A DNA stretch of 64,000 nt from Drouetiella hepatica Uher 2000/2452 (GCA_019359505.1 JAHHHD010000009.1:1-64000), one strand, 5' to 3'. Positions 15,127 to 24,484 are shown, counted from the stretch's first letter. Notes: a model not told the origin generated them from the letters alone. Numbers and translations are program-made.

Positions 15127-15220
15127 GGGTAGGCAAAAGGTCTGCCCTTTTTAGTTAGAGCTTTTGCCAAAGGTCTTCTGTCTGTCAGAGACTTTTTTGA
15201 CATTAGCCACAGGTTGTTTT
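15127..15220 (+). promoter_or_regulatory. rpsU leader with terminator-like hairpins
   Basis: Ahead of rpsU, GGGTAGGC-AAAA-GGTCTGCCC followed by TTTTT (about 15127-15152) forms a terminator-like stem with G-U pairs. A second weaker one, TCTTCTG-TCTGT-CAGAGA followed by TTTTTT, ends near 15202. No gene occupies 14958-15237. Either they end desC transcription or they attenuate rpsU. Confidence 0.45.
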
Positions 15221-15237
15221 ATTTGTGAGGCGATCGA

Positions 15238-15426
15238 ATGACCCAAGTCATTCCTGGCGAAAACGAAGGAATTGAGTCGGCATTACGTCGATTTAAGCGA
15301 GAGGTTTCCAAAGCAGAGATTTTTCCTGACATGCGGAAGCATCGTCACTTTGAAACACCGATTGAAAAGCGCAAGCGTAAAGCTCTTGCAAGACATAAGC
15401 AGCGGAGGAAGCGTTCTCGTTTTTGA
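15238..15426 (+). CDS. rpsU: 30S ribosomal protein bS21
   Basis: The 62-aa product starts [20 protein letters not shown] and ends in a very basic tail ([19 protein letters not shown]), the form of cyanobacterial bS21. It sits on the small ribosomal subunit near the anti-Shine-Dalgarno end of 16S rRNA and helps mRNA selection during initiation. Acidic N terminus, [13 protein letters not shown] core and basic C terminus are all present and the length is normal. Its last bases overlap the start of a small downstream gene by four bases, so the two are co-translated. A leader with terminator-like hairpins precedes it. Confidence 0.95.
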   Translation: MTQVIPGENEGIESALRRFKREVSKAEIFPDMRKHRHFETPIEKRKRKALARHKQRRKRSRF

Positions 15427-15644
15427 ACTCCACCCCAGATCCTAAGTCTACCGAAAACATTATTTTGGAAGCGCTGCAGCAGGGCGATAAAAATCAGGGA
15501 GAGCTTTTTGACTTGACGGGCAAAAGCTACCCTGCTCTATCTCAGATTTTGCTACAGCTCCAGTCTAGGAATTTGATCGAAATCTATTTCGTCCCTGTTG
15601 ATAAAGTTTCAGTGCTGACCTATCGCATGAAGGCAGCACTCTAA
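15423..15644 (+). CDS. Small winged-helix-like conserved protein coupled to rpsU (73 aa)
   Basis: The TTG start at 15423 overlaps the rpsU stop (TTGA). The product, [20 protein letters not shown], continues [36 protein letters not shown], which resembles a small winged-helix unit: a recognition helix ([18 protein letters not shown]) and a following beta wing. I do not recognise a named family. Position directly behind rpsU suggests co-expression with the translation machinery. An rho-independent terminator follows five bases after the stop. Function unknown; DNA or RNA binding is an inference. Confidence 0.7.
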   Translation: MNSTPDPKSTENIILEALQQGDKNQGELFDLTGKSYPALSQILLQLQSRNLIEIYFVPVDKVSVLTYRMKAAL

Positions 15645-15648
15645 GGTT

Positions 15649-15688
15649 TAGGCGTTGCCAAGCGGAGCTGTGGTAACGCCTATTTTTT
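15649..15688 (+). terminator. Rho-independent terminator of the rpsU operon
   Basis: TAGGCGTT-GCCA pairs with TGG-TAACGCCTA around a short loop and runs directly into TTTTTT. It closes the rpsU-73-aa transcript. Confidence 0.85.
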
Positions 15689-15739
15689 CGCTTAACTACC
15701 TTCTGGCTCAAACTTTATCCTGCTTTTGCAGGGCTTAAA

Positions 15740-15813
15740 CGGGGCTGGCGGGATTCGAACCCTCGACCTACCGCTTAGGAGGCGGTCGCTCTATCCTGCT
15801 GAGCTACAGCCCC
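15740..15813 (-). tRNA. trnR-CCU: tRNA-Arg, anticodon CCU
   Basis: The minus strand folds as a full tRNA: acceptor GGGGCTG/CAGCCCC, D-arm TAGCTCAGCAGGATAGAGC, anticodon stem ACCGC/GCGGT with loop CTCCTAA giving anticodon CCT, T-arm GAGGGTTCGAATCCC with the standard TTCGAAT loop, and discriminator G. It reads AGG codons. CCA is not encoded. It stands alone between the rpsU terminator and the ferredoxin gene. Confidence 0.97.
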
Positions 15814-15970
15814 AAGTTTGTCTAGATATGTGCCAGTCACCTCGTGACTAATACTCACTAGAATTATGATACCTAACGGCAGTCTAGACATGATAGCACC
15901 CGTACCAAGCTCACTACTCTTCATCGGCGGATCATTGGTTAAATTTTGGGCTTGGTTAAATTTTGGGCGG

Positions 15971-16303
15971 CTATTTTTCTTTGGGAACGTAATACAGCGA
16001 AGACTGATACAGCGTTTGCTCTTGGTGAGTCAGCAATGTACAGTTCGATCGCGGATAGGCAACGCAAGTGATGGTATAACCCTGACTGATTTCCAAAGGA
16101 CGCAGAAATTTTTGCTCAGTTTGGTCAACTTCTCCCTCCAGTAATTTGGCAATGCAAGCTGAGCATTCGCCCTGTCGGCATCCGGCAGGTAAACGGATTC
16201 CTGCATCTTCAGCAATATCTATAATGTACTGATCATCTGGAACGGCGATCGACCGATCGATTCCCAATTCCACATTCACCAAGCGAACCTGATAAACTGC
16301 CAT
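15971..16303 (-). CDS. Plant-type [2Fe-2S] ferredoxin
   Basis: A 110-aa soluble electron carrier. The cluster ligands are visible as CRQGECSAC (Cys42, Cys47, Cys50) plus Cys80 in GYTITCVAYP, the C-x4-C-x2-C-x29-C pattern. The start MAVYQVRLVNVELGIDRSIA fits the family. It differs from the main photosynthetic ferredoxin (about 98 aa) by a C-terminal extension of 12-15 residues (LYQSSLYYVPKEK) and a Ser in the ligand loop, so it is likely a secondary ferredoxin serving a specific reductase. The neighbouring metal exporter is divergent; nothing ties them functionally. Confidence 0.93.
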   Translation of the reverse strand: MAVYQVRLVNVELGIDRSIAVPDDQYIIDIAEDAGIRLPAGCRQGECSACIAKLLEGEVDQTEQKFLRPLEISQGYTITCVAYPRSNCTLLTHQEQTLYQSSLYYVPKEK

Positions 16304-16379
16304 TCGTGCTGCTGCTTTTGTCCTGTTTCTTTCCTACTGCTTCTCGTGTCCGCTGACTCACCCTCTCGCGCTGTCGTCA

Positions 16380-17399
16380 ATGTACCATTTAAGCTGTTCG
16401 CCCGATTGTAATCAACATCCTGTGACAGGTCATGAGGCGGCAAGTTATGAGGCAAGTCAGACTGCCGCAGAAAAAGCCCGCCTGCTGTGGATTGCGCTGT
16501 GTCTGATTGGCGGTTTTGCCTTAGTCGAGCTGGCGGTTGGCTGGTGGAGTCATAGCTTGGCGCTGCTGGCTGAGTCAGGGCATATGCTGTCGGATACGCT
16601 GGCGCTAGGTCTGGCGCTATTTGCCACCTGGGTAGCGCGATTGCCTGCCACCCCTCAAGCCACATTTGGCTATCGGCGCATAGAAATTTTGGCGGCTTTA
16701 GTGAACGGCGTCGGGTTAATGGGGATTGCCGTCTGGATTGCCTGGGAAGCGATCGCCTACTTACAATCCCCACCTGTAGAAATCCTCAGCCTGCCGATGC
16801 TGATGACGGCGATCGTGGGTTTAGGGATCAACAGCCTCAGCGCTTCGCTGTTGCACAGCCATAGCCACCATGATTTGAATCTGCGGGGCGCATTTTTGCA
16901 TATGGTTGCCGATGCCGTTAGCTCGGTGGGAGTAATCTTGGCGGCGATCGCCGTTTGGCTATTTCAGTGGAATTGGGCAGATGGAGCGATGAGTCTGGGC
17001 GTAGCGATATTGGTGGGGTTGGGCACTTTGCCTCTCATTCGTCAGAGCTTGCACATTTTGCTAGAGAAAACGCCAGTTCACTTAAACTTAGCCCAGATTC
17101 AGCAGCATCTTCAGAGTTTTGAAGGAGTTGTCTCTGTCGAGCGTCTACGGGTATGGACGATCGCTCTAGGTCAAGAAGCTCTATCAGCCCATTTGACGGT
17201 GGGAATTCAAGATGGGCTGAAGCGCGATCGGCTGCTCGAAAACATTCAGGCATCGCTTCAACCCTTCGGCATTGCGGATGTTTTTCTGCAAATGACGGCT
17301 CCTACCGAACCCATTAATCTTTCCTCTCCTCCTAAGCTTGAGCTAATTAGGGTTTCTGTACCAGAAGCTCTTCCCCCAGATAGAGATAGCTTGGGCTGA
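16380..17399 (+). CDS. Cation diffusion facilitator (CDF/ZnT-type) metal efflux protein
   Basis: The 339-aa membrane protein exports Zn2+ or related divalent metals in exchange for protons. Six membrane helices are visible after a roughly 35-residue cytoplasmic start. The metal site residues appear in helix 2 (ESGHMLSDTLALGLAL) and helix 5 (HMVADAVSSVGVILAAIAVW), the HxxxD pair of CDF proteins. A short His-rich loop (HSHSHHDLN) lies between helices 4 and 5, as in CzcD-like Zn transporters. The C-terminal cytoplasmic domain (HLNLAQIQQHLQSFEGVVSV) is the ferredoxin-like dimerisation domain. The Cys/His-containing start (MYHLSCSPDCNQH) might bind metal. Confidence 0.92.
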   Translation: MYHLSCSPDCNQHPVTGHEAASYEASQTAAEKARLLWIALCLIGGFALVELAVGWWSHSLALLAESGHMLSDTLALGLALFATWVARLPATPQATFGYRRIEILAALVNGVGLMGIAVWIAWEAIAYLQSPPVEILSLPMLMTAIVGLGINSLSASLLHSHSHHDLNLRGAFLHMVADAVSSVGVILAAIAVWLFQWNWADGAMSLGVAILVGLGTLPLIRQSLHILLEKTPVHLNLAQIQQHLQSFEGVVSVERLRVWTIALGQEALSAHLTVGIQDGLKRDRLLENIQASLQPFGIADVFLQMTAPTEPINLSSPPKLELIRVSVPEALPPDRDSLG

Positions 17400-17448
17400 T
17401 CTCTCTGGCTCATTATTTGCAGCTCATTATTTGCAGTTTATACTTTCT

Positions 17449-18237
17449 ATGAAAATTGCGACCTGGAATGTCAACTCCCTTCGTACCCGCTTGGATCACG
17501 TCACCCAGTGGCTCACCGAAAATCCAGTAGATGTCTTATGCTTGCAGGAAACTAAAGTTGTAGATAAAGACTTTCCGCGATCGCCCCTAGAAGACTTGGG
17601 CTACCACCTCTACTTTTCTGGGCAAAAGTCTTATAACGGGGTGGCGATCCTTAGCCGATCGCCCCTAGAAAGCCTCAGCATAGGATTTAGCCCAGTTGTG
17701 GGCGAGAGTATTGGAGATTTAGATGAGCAAAAGCGCGTGATTTCTGGCGCTCTCGGCGACCTTCGCATTGTTAATCTCTATGTACCTAACGGCTCAGAAG
17801 TGGGCAGCGACAAGTATCAATACAAACTGCGCTGGCTTTCGGTGCTACGAGATTACTTGCAAGAGCTTCTGACCGAAACGCCCCACGTTCTGGTCTGTGG
17901 TGACTTCAATATTGCCCCAGAGGATCGTGATATCCACAATCCGGTAGGTAGGGCGAATCACATCATGGCATCAATTGCCGAACGGGAGGCGTTGGAAAAA
18001 TCGGTGCTCTCGATCGGGTTTATTGACATTTTTCGCCAGTTTAATCCAGACCCAGGACAGTTTAGCTGGTGGGATTACCGCGCGGCGGCATTTGTCAAAA
18101 ACATGGGCTGGCGGATTGATCACCACTACTTGTCCGCTAATTTGGTGGAAAAAGCGATCGCCTGCACCATCGACAAAACGCCTCGAAGCTGGGAGAAACC
18201 TAGCGATCATGTGCCTGTTGTGGTAGAGCTGAGCTAG
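17449..18237 (+). CDS. xthA: Exodeoxyribonuclease III (AP endonuclease)
   Basis: Cleaves DNA at abasic sites and removes 3' blocking groups in base-excision repair. The 262-aa protein starts at the ATG MKIATWNVNSLRTRLDHVTQ (17449); an in-frame TTG six codons earlier is not needed. Catalytic motifs are present: CLQETK (metal-binding Glu), GDFNIAPEDRDIHNP (Asp/Asn), WRIDHHYLS and the C-terminal SDHVPVV with the catalytic His. Length and motif order match bacterial ExoIII. It follows the CDF gene by about 50 bases on the same strand and could share its transcript. Confidence 0.96.
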   Translation: MKIATWNVNSLRTRLDHVTQWLTENPVDVLCLQETKVVDKDFPRSPLEDLGYHLYFSGQKSYNGVAILSRSPLESLSIGFSPVVGESIGDLDEQKRVISGALGDLRIVNLYVPNGSEVGSDKYQYKLRWLSVLRDYLQELLTETPHVLVCGDFNIAPEDRDIHNPVGRANHIMASIAEREALEKSVLSIGFIDIFRQFNPDPGQFSWWDYRAAAFVKNMGWRIDHHYLSANLVEKAIACTIDKTPRSWEKPSDHVPVVVELS

Positions 18238-18281
18238 CGGTAATCTGGGTACGTTAGCTTTGGCAGCTATTACTCAATCCT

Positions 18282-18515
18282 ATGAAATTCTTTTTGCTCC
18301 TTCTGGCTTGGGTCATCGCTATTGCTTTCATCCCGATCTGGATTGTCCAGGCGCAGTCGAACTGCGATCGCGCCTACCCCAGCTTATGCATCCCATCACC
18401 GCCACCTGATCTGGACTGTAAAAGCATTGCCGATCGCAACTTTCCGGTTCGTCCTCCCGATCCGCACCGTTTTGATGGCGATCGAGATGGCATTGGCTGC
18501 GAATCCTCTCGTTAA
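18282..18515 (+). CDS. Secreted excalibur-like calcium-binding protein (77 aa)
   Basis: The product has a signal peptide (MKFFLLLLAWVIAIAFIPIW, cleavage after VQAQ) followed by a mature part ending FDGDRDGIGCESSR. The DLDCKSIADRNFPVRPPDPH and DGDRDGIGCE motifs are those of the excalibur domain: two Cys likely forming a disulfide and a DxDxDG calcium loop. Family members are exported and often attached to nucleases or cell-wall proteins; here the domain stands alone. It lies 45 bases after xthA and may be co-transcribed. Its partner is unknown. Confidence 0.85.
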   Translation: MKFFLLLLAWVIAIAFIPIWIVQAQSNCDRAYPSLCIPSPPPDLDCKSIADRNFPVRPPDPHRFDGDRDGIGCESSR

Positions 18516-18520
18516 TCGCT

Positions 18521-19294
18521 TCAAAACTGATCCTTCATGCCGCGTAGCTTTGCAAAAGTCTGAACAGCATCTTGACTTTTGACGCGCGCCTGCAAACTAG
18601 GCTGATCCCATCGTAGGAACGGATTCGTCTGCTTTTCTTCCCCCAAAAGCGAGGGAATAGTAGATTCCAATCGCTCCCGCATTGCCTTGACCATCTCAAA
18701 TCGATTCTGTAAATCGGTATTTTCCTCGTCTATCGTCAAAGCAAACTTTAGGTTATTAAGCGTATACTCATGGGCGCACCAGACCCGCGTTGAGTCTGGC
18801 AGATCCCGAAGTTTGCCAAGAGAATTCACCATCTGAGTTGGCGTACCTTCAAACAATCTGCCGCATCCTCCAGCAAATAGCGTGTCGCCGCAAAATAGCT
18901 CTCCTACTTCACCCGACTGAACGGGCGGGAAATAGTAGGCGATATGCGCCCTAGTATGTCCTGGAACAAACAAAACTTCGGCTCGTCGATTGCCAAAAGT
19001 GACCCGATCGCCTTCCTGTAAAAACACCTTTTGTCCCGGAATTCGTCCGCGATCTTCTGCGCCACCATAGACAGTTGCTTGAGGAAACGCCTGCAACAAT
19101 TGGGTATTGCCGCCTACGTGATCTCCATGATGGTGCGTGTTGAAGATTGCAACAAGTTGAGCATCCAGCTCGTGTAAACACTGCAAGACAGGATCGGCTT
19201 CTGCGGGGTCAACCACCGACGCAATTTTGAAGTCAGCTTCATACAGCAGAAAAATATAGTTATTCAATAAAACAGGTAGCCGAAGAATCTGCAT
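18521..19294 (-). CDS. gloB: Hydroxyacylglutathione hydrolase (glyoxalase II)
   Basis: Hydrolyses S-D-lactoylglutathione to D-lactate and glutathione, the second step of methylglyoxal detoxification. The 257-aa metallo-beta-lactamase fold has the metal motif [11 protein letters not shown] near residue 53, a second His in [23 protein letters not shown] and [12 protein letters not shown]. The C-terminal [13 protein letters not shown] helix region binds glutathione. Length is normal. It converges with the excalibur gene; the stops are only six bases apart, so the two transcripts overlap at their ends. Confidence 0.95.
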   Translation of the reverse strand: MQILRLPVLLNNYIFLLYEADFKIASVVDPAEADPVLQCLHELDAQLVAIFNTHHHGDHVGGNTQLLQAFPQATVYGGAEDRGRIPGQKVFLQEGDRVTFGNRRAEVLFVPGHTRAHIAYYFPPVQSGEVGELFCGDTLFAGGCGRLFEGTPTQMVNSLGKLRDLPDSTRVWCAHEYTLNNLKFALTIDEENTDLQNRFEMVKAMRERLESTIPSLLGEEKQTNPFLRWDQPSLQARVKSQDAVQTFAKLRGMKDQF

Positions 19295-19535
19295 TGTAGT
19301 CTTCCGTAGGACAACGGGTAGTTAAAAGGAGCCTTCTACGCATATCCGCAATTTCTCGCTGTTGCACCCTGCAACGAAGCATTAGATTTTTATTAACCCT
19401 TTAAAAGCTTCTCATCAGAACTTTGCCTAGTCATCCGTATCAGGAAAGAGAATAGGTATTACAAAACGTTTTGTGCGATACATATTCAACCCTCAGCTCA
19501 AATCGTCACCGCTTCAAAAGACAGGGCTTAAACCT

Positions 19536-19742
19536 ATGGCATGGCTAACTCCACATAAGTCTGGTATTGCAGTTCAATCTTTAGTCGAGCAAATTATCTC
19601 GACGGGTCAGATGAGCCGCAAAGATCACGTTCAGTTGACTTCCGCTATCCTTTCCGATCAGCGGATCACTGATGGCGATCGCCAGCAAATCAACCGGGTT
19701 TTTGATTACATTCAAATTGGGCGACTTAAGCTGATTGATTAG
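19536..19742 (+). CDS. Conserved cyanobacterial small protein (68 aa)
   Basis: The likely start is MAWLTPHKSGIAVQSLVEQI at 19536; an upstream in-frame start (19473) adds 21 less convincing residues. The rest (STGQMSRKDHVQLTSAILSD, QRITDGDRQQINRVFDYIQI) is a compact helical protein with conserved-looking charged turns. I recognise the type as a cyanobacteria-specific protein of unknown function. A strong terminator follows about 70 bases downstream, so it is a single-gene unit. Confidence 0.7.
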   Translation: MAWLTPHKSGIAVQSLVEQIISTGQMSRKDHVQLTSAILSDQRITDGDRQQINRVFDYIQIGRLKLID

Positions 19743-19815
19743 GATTGATTAGAATTCTCTTCTTTTTTGCAAGCCCACTGAGTTGCAAGTCCGTTAAAAA
19801 GCGATTCACCCATCT

Positions 19816-19848
19816 GGAGACATAAGAATCTTGTGTCTCCTTTTTTTT
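19816..19848 (+). terminator. Rho-independent terminator
   Basis: GGAGACA-TAAGAATCT-TGTGTCTCC is followed by eight T residues. It closes the 68-aa gene and insulates the following glycosyltransferase. Confidence 0.9.
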
Positions 19849-19923
19849 GCCTCTCTGGGAACCCTAAAAACACCTTGGCAAAAACACCTTGGCAAAACCG
19901 ATCGCAGCACGTTACACAACTGA

Positions 19924-21165
19924 ATGGTAAATTCTTCAGCTGACCTGGCTACTTCATCAGCAGCATCTTGGCAAAAGCCGATGCCCCTCAAAATCTCACT
20001 TCTCGTTAGCGATCTGTCTCAACAAGGAGCAGGACGCTGGGGAGGAGCAGTCCGCCCATTTTTGCTGGCAGCAGCCCTAAAGCAATGCGGCTATGAGGTG
20101 AAGATTTTTGGATTTAACTTTGGTGTAGCGGCAGTGTTGCCCACCACAGATGTGCCGATCGTCACCTTTCCTGGACATTTCTATCCCCAATTTCTGCGAT
20201 CGGCGCGGCAACTCCTGAAACAGCTAGATGGCGATATTATTTATGCCTACAAGCCGAAACCTACCAGCTTTGGGGTAGGATTGCTTCACAAACTCACCAC
20301 AGGTCGTCCGCTGCTGCTAGACATCGACGACTGGGAGCTAAGCTGGCATGGCGGTGACACCTGGCGTTATCGCCCCGCGCTTAAACAGTTGGCAAGAGAT
20401 TTGCTGAAGCCGGAAGGCGAATTGCGCCACCCAGATCACCCGCTTTACCTGCAAGGCATGGAAAAACTGGTGGCAAGAGCCGATGCTGTAACGACCCATA
20501 CCCAGTTTCTCAAGCAGCGATTTAGCGGAGAATATGTTCCTAACGGCAAAGATACTTCACTGTTTAACCCTGACGGATATGATACGGCAGGTTTGAAAGA
20601 GCGCTATAGGTTATCAGGTTATCGGGTGCTGATGTTTCCCGGTGCGCCCCGCCCCTACAAGGGTGTTGAAGATGTCTTGATGGCGTTAGAGCGGCTTAAC
20701 CAACCCGATTTACGGCTGGTGATTGTGGGGGGTAGCCCTTATGATGACTACGATCAGCAGCTTGAGCGTCAGTGGGGTCGTTGGCTAATCAGGCTACCCA
20801 AGATGCCCTATACCCTGATGCCGGATGTGATTGCTGCCGCCGATGCGATCGTCATTCCCCAGCGAGACACACCCGCTGCCCAAGCCCAGTTTCCTCTGAA
20901 GCTGACCGATGGCATGGCGATGGCAAAGCCCATACTTGCCACTCGTGTGGGCGACATTCCAGAGATTTTAGGCGACACGGGATACTTGGTAGAGCCAGAT
21001 TCGCCTCAGTCTTTGGCAGTTGGCATACAGGCTTTATTTGCCGACCTAGAAACCGCCAAAGCTCAGGGACTGCGCGCCCGAAGAAAATGCCTTACCGACT
21101 ACAGCATTGAGGCAATGGCAGAAGCTCTGAAGCCAATTCTGACGCGCGTCATGAAAAAGAGATAG
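19924..21165 (+). CDS. Glycosyltransferase family 4 protein
   Basis: The 413-aa GT-B enzyme has an N-terminal acceptor domain (KISLLVSDLSQQGAGRWGGA and LLLDIDDWELSWHGGDTW) and a C-terminal donor domain with MFPGAPRPYKGVEDVLMAL, DAIVIPQRDTPAAQAQFPLK and LTDGMAMAKPILATRVGDIP, the GT4 pattern for nucleotide-sugar binding. Met20 (19981) is an alternative start giving MPLKISLLVS; the first 19 residues are Ser/Ala-rich and less conserved-looking. It is not closely similar to the other two glycosyltransferases in the window. Probable role in surface polysaccharide or glycolipid synthesis; sugar and acceptor unknown. Single gene with no partner. Confidence 0.88.
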   Translation: MVNSSADLATSSAASWQKPMPLKISLLVSDLSQQGAGRWGGAVRPFLLAAALKQCGYEVKIFGFNFGVAAVLPTTDVPIVTFPGHFYPQFLRSARQLLKQLDGDIIYAYKPKPTSFGVGLLHKLTTGRPLLLDIDDWELSWHGGDTWRYRPALKQLARDLLKPEGELRHPDHPLYLQGMEKLVARADAVTTHTQFLKQRFSGEYVPNGKDTSLFNPDGYDTAGLKERYRLSGYRVLMFPGAPRPYKGVEDVLMALERLNQPDLRLVIVGGSPYDDYDQQLERQWGRWLIRLPKMPYTLMPDVIAAADAIVIPQRDTPAAQAQFPLKLTDGMAMAKPILATRVGDIPEILGDTGYLVEPDSPQSLAVGIQALFADLETAKAQGLRARRKCLTDYSIEAMAEALKPILTRVMKKR

Positions 21166-21195
21166 CCTCAGTATGGCAAGTATGGCAGCAGATAT

Positions 21196-21286
21196 GTAGC
21201 AACCGCCAAGGCGATTAAGGCAGGGACATTAATGGTGAGCGCTTCGCGCCCACCATTAATGTCCTAAGCAAACTAGCGACAGCTAT
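21196..21286. repeat. Family B dispersed repeat, copy 1
   Basis: Flanks GTAGCAACCGCCAAGGCG and AAACTAGCGACAGCTAT bracket a hairpin GGGACATTAATGGTG/CACCATTAATGTCC. A second copy at 60901-60988 has nearly the same flanks but a different hairpin interior. It follows a glycosyltransferase gene. Confidence 0.8.
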
Positions 21287-21378
21287 AACGGAGATAGGTT
21301 TGTAGGATTTTTTAGAGAACCCTACTGCAAACGGCTTAAATTTCAATTCCTCTTTCTGATTCGGCTCTTCATTTCTCT

Positions 21379-22032
21379 ATGTCAGACTCTCTTCCGTCTA
21401 TTCCCCAGTATCGCGTCAGTATCTGGGAAGGCATGGCGATCGCCGCCAGTGCAGTTCTCCTAGTTGCCGTGGGTCTTGCAGGTCTGAGCGTCAAGGCGCT
21501 CAATAACGCCTTTAATCCTAATCGGGCAGAGGCGATCGCCCGTAGCATGGTGGATTACAAGATGCCGAATGGCTCTAAGGGGCTGTTTGGCACCAATGTC
21601 GGCGGTGGACGAATGGCGGTGATTAGCAGTACGGCTCTTCTGAGCACAGCCTCGCCAGGAGGTGCCGTGATATTACCGGAGGTTGAGCTGGCGATCGCTC
21701 GCATTCCGGCTCAAACTGGGACAGATGTTGAAGAAGACTTTGGCAATGAATTTTTATTTTCAGGTTTCTCTTTTTCCAATCAGACGACCAATACTTTTCA
21801 GATTACGAAAACTCAGACAGAGCTGCGGTCTTTTTGTGGAACGATTGCTCAGGTCAAAGTAGATGAAGGGACTTTAACTCTGGCAGACCAAACGCCGCCA
21901 GTGTTGGCCGTACGCTACCAAACTCAGGTCATGCTTGATCAGGATAATCGGATTGCGATCGTTTCAGCAGTGGGACAAAATGCTACGGTCAACGCGGCGA
22001 TCGTGTTTGACTCAATTAAGTGCAAGCCCTAA
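21379..22032 (+). CDS. Conserved membrane-anchored hypothetical protein (217 aa)
   Basis: One membrane helix near the N terminus (MAIAASAVLLVAVGLAGLSV, residues 15-34) anchors a C-terminal domain predicted rich in beta strands (MAVISSTALLSTASPGGAVI, EVELAIARIPAQTGTDVEED). A lone Cys pair (RSFCGTIAQ and SIKCKP) could form a disulfide outside the membrane. I recognise no named family. It lies upstream of ndhH on the same strand but with a 200-base gap, so an operon is not implied. Start at ATG 21379. Confidence 0.7.
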   Translation: MSDSLPSIPQYRVSIWEGMAIAASAVLLVAVGLAGLSVKALNNAFNPNRAEAIARSMVDYKMPNGSKGLFGTNVGGGRMAVISSTALLSTASPGGAVILPEVELAIARIPAQTGTDVEEDFGNEFLFSGFSFSNQTTNTFQITKTQTELRSFCGTIAQVKVDEGTLTLADQTPPVLAVRYQTQVMLDQDNRIAIVSAVGQNATVNAAIVFDSIKCKP

Positions 22033-22229
22033 TCCCGGTTTTTCCATCCATAATCTCTGTGGCGCTACTAGGTTAGCTTGACTTGAGCTTGGCTTGAGCT
22101 TGACTGACTCGATCGCGCTTTCATCCGTATAATAATCAGAGAGACGCAACAAAACTATAGATAGTAAAGCTATAGTAAAACCGCCTGACCGAGCCGATTG
22201 GAGACACTTGATACCGGAGAGATTGATCT

Positions 22230-23417
22230 ATGTCAATGATCGAAACCAAGACCGAGCCGATGGTGATCAACATGGGACCTCACCATCCCTCTATGCACGG
22301 GGTGTTGCGGCTGATTGTCACCCTCGACGGCGAAGACGTGGTGGATTGTGAGCCAGTCATTGGCTATCTGCACCGAGGCATGGAAAAAATTGCTGAGAGT
22401 CGCACTCCTGTGATGTACATTCCCTACGTCAGCCGCTGGGACTATGCTGCCGGGATGTTCAATGAGGCGATTACGGTCAACGCGGTTGAAAGACTTGCGG
22501 ATGTTGCGGTGCCCAAGCGCGCTAGCTACATTCGCGTCATCATGTTAGAGCTGAACCGCATCGCCAATCATCTGCTGTGGCTTGGTCCATTCTTGGCAGA
22601 CGTGGGCGCACAAACTCCCTTCTTTTACATCTTCCGTGAGCGTGAGCTGATTTATGACCTTTGGGAAGCTGCAACAGGCTATCGTATGGTCAACAACAAC
22701 TATTGGCGCGTCGGCGGCGTGGCGGTTGACTTGCCCTACGGCTGGGTGGATAAGTGCGAAGATTTTTGTGACTACTTTCTGCCCAAGGTAGACGAGTACG
22801 AAAAGCTGATTACCAATAACCCCATCTTCCGTCGCCGGATTGAAGGAATTGGCACTATCAGCCGCGAAGAAGCCGTGAACTGGGGCTTGTCGGGGCCTAT
22901 GTTACGGGCTTCTGGCGTGCAGTGGGATTTGCGTAAGGTTGATCACTACGAGTGCTATGACGACTTTGATTGGGATGTGCAGTGGGAAACGGCGGGTGAC
23001 TGCTTTGCTCGATATGTGGTGCGGATTCGAGAAATGCGCGAATCTGTGAAGATTCTGCGACAGGCACTTAAAGGACTGCCGGGCGGCTCTTTTGAAAATC
23101 TGGAAGCCAAGCGGATTGCCGAGGGGCCTAAGTCTGATTGGGCGAAAAGTCCTGACTACCAGTTCATTAGCAAAAAGATTGCTCCTACGTTCAAGATTCC
23201 CAAGGGCGAACACTACGTGCGCCTGGAGAGCGGTAAGGGCGAGCTAGGCATTTACATCATCGGCGATGACAACGTCTTCCCTTGGCGGTTTAAGATTCGG
23301 GCGGCAGATTTTAACAACCTGCAAATTTTGCCTCACATTATCAAGGGCGTGAAGGTGGCAGACTTAATCGCTATCTTGGGCAGCATCGACATCATTATGG
23401 GATCGGTCGATCGCTAA
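22230..23417 (+). CDS. ndhH: NAD(P)H-quinone oxidoreductase subunit H (NDH-1)
   Basis: A subunit of the peripheral arm of the thylakoid NDH-1 complex, which passes electrons from ferredoxin to plastoquinone in respiration, cyclic electron flow and CO2 uptake. The 395-aa protein has the family start [20 protein letters not shown], the 49-kDa-subunit motif [33 protein letters not shown] and ends [18 protein letters not shown], all typical. It is a stand-alone gene, as in most cyanobacteria where ndhH is unlinked to the ndhAIGE cluster. Upstream, 22033-22229 contains short GCTTGACTTGA-type repeats but no clear operator. Confidence 0.97.
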   Translation: MSMIETKTEPMVINMGPHHPSMHGVLRLIVTLDGEDVVDCEPVIGYLHRGMEKIAESRTPVMYIPYVSRWDYAAGMFNEAITVNAVERLADVAVPKRASYIRVIMLELNRIANHLLWLGPFLADVGAQTPFFYIFRERELIYDLWEAATGYRMVNNNYWRVGGVAVDLPYGWVDKCEDFCDYFLPKVDEYEKLITNNPIFRRRIEGIGTISREEAVNWGLSGPMLRASGVQWDLRKVDHYECYDDFDWDVQWETAGDCFARYVVRIREMRESVKILRQALKGLPGGSFENLEAKRIAEGPKSDWAKSPDYQFISKKIAPTFKIPKGEHYVRLESGKGELGIYIIGDDNVFPWRFKIRAADFNNLQILPHIIKGVKVADLIAILGSIDIIMGSVDR

Positions 23418-23542
23418 CTTCTATCTTCTGGTTCAGCTCGATCGTATGACATAGATCACCTAGGCGCCTTCCATTTGGGGGCGCTTAACTTTGGCAGGCT
23501 ATCTCTAGTTTGGCATTGCCATCTAAGTTTGACATGGCCATC

Positions 23543-23645
23543 TATAGCGCTACGCGCTTAGATCCAAATGAGTTATTTTTTGAGAGCCGCGCTCCGTGCG
23601 GCTCTCAAAAAATAACTCGTCCTAGCTCAGTTGCGTAGGGCTATA
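23543..23645. repeat. Family A1 MITE-like palindromic element, copy 1
   Basis: A 103-base element with terminal inverted repeats TATAGCGCTACGC and GCGTAGGGCTATA, and an inner 21-base-arm hairpin around AGAGCCGCGC. The whole element is present in the opposite orientation at 51062-51161 with few differences. It lies between ndhH and the peroxiredoxin gene. No coding capacity. Confidence 0.85.
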
Positions 23646-23821
23646 GTTTGGCGGAGCCATCTACTCAAAATCGTTATGACTATGATATAACTGTTACAGT
23701 TCTTAAATGAACGCTAGACCTCAGAGCAAATCTTTTCAGAGCGAATCTTTCCAGTCGCTCGCCAAAAGCGTTCTCAGGTCTTCAGATTAAAGTAGACAAG
23801 CTAAATTAAGGAGCGTAACTC

Positions 23822-24418
23822 ATGACCGAAGGATGTCTCCGGGTTGGACAATCTGCCCCAGACTTCACAGCAACGGCTGTGTACGATCAGGAATTTAAGA
23901 CAATCAAATTGTCCGACTATCGCGGCAAATACGTTGTTCTGTTCTTCTACCCGCTAGATTTTACCTTTGTCTGCCCTACCGAAATCACGGCATTCAGCGA
24001 TCGCTACGAAGAATTCAAGGCACTTAACACCGAAGTGTTGGGTGTGTCGGTAGATAGCGAATTTTCTCACCTCGCCTGGATACAGACCGATCGCAATCAG
24101 GGTGGCGTAGGCGACTTGAGCTATCCTCTGGTAGCCGACCTCAAGAAGACCATTAGCAGCGACTACAACGTACTTGATCCGGACGCTGGTGTTGCCCTGC
24201 GCGGTCTGTTCATCATTGATAAAGATGGGGTGATTCAGCACGCCACGATCAACAACTTGGCGTTTGGTCGCAGCGTTGAAGAAACCCTGCGCACCCTGCA
24301 AGCCATTCAGCATGTGCAGACTCATCCCGATGAAGTTTGCCCTGCAAACTGGAAGCCCGGTGATGCCACAATGAACCCTGACCCCGTGAAGTCTAAGACT
24401 TTCTTTGCGGCAGTCTAG
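23822..24418 (+). CDS. Typical 2-Cys peroxiredoxin
   Basis: Reduces H2O2 and organic peroxides using thioredoxin. The 198-aa protein shows the peroxidatic site [20 protein letters not shown] and the resolving Cys near the end ([11 protein letters not shown]), so both cysteines of a typical 2-Cys enzyme are present. The GGVGDL insertion and YF-like C-terminal region tie it to peroxide-sensitive forms. It ends TFFAAV. Preceded by AAGGAG-like AGGAG spaced seven bases before ATG. Monocistronic, with a stem-loop about 65 bases downstream. Confidence 0.96.
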   Translation: MTEGCLRVGQSAPDFTATAVYDQEFKTIKLSDYRGKYVVLFFYPLDFTFVCPTEITAFSDRYEEFKALNTEVLGVSVDSEFSHLAWIQTDRNQGGVGDLSYPLVADLKKTISSDYNVLDPDAGVALRGLFIIDKDGVIQHATINNLAFGRSVEETLRTLQAIQHVQTHPDEVCPANWKPGDATMNPDPVKSKTFFAAV

Positions 24419-24484
24419 TCAAGGTAGCTTACTTTTCGTAAGAGGCGCTTCACGTCTCTCGCGAAAATAAACGGTATGTTTAGC

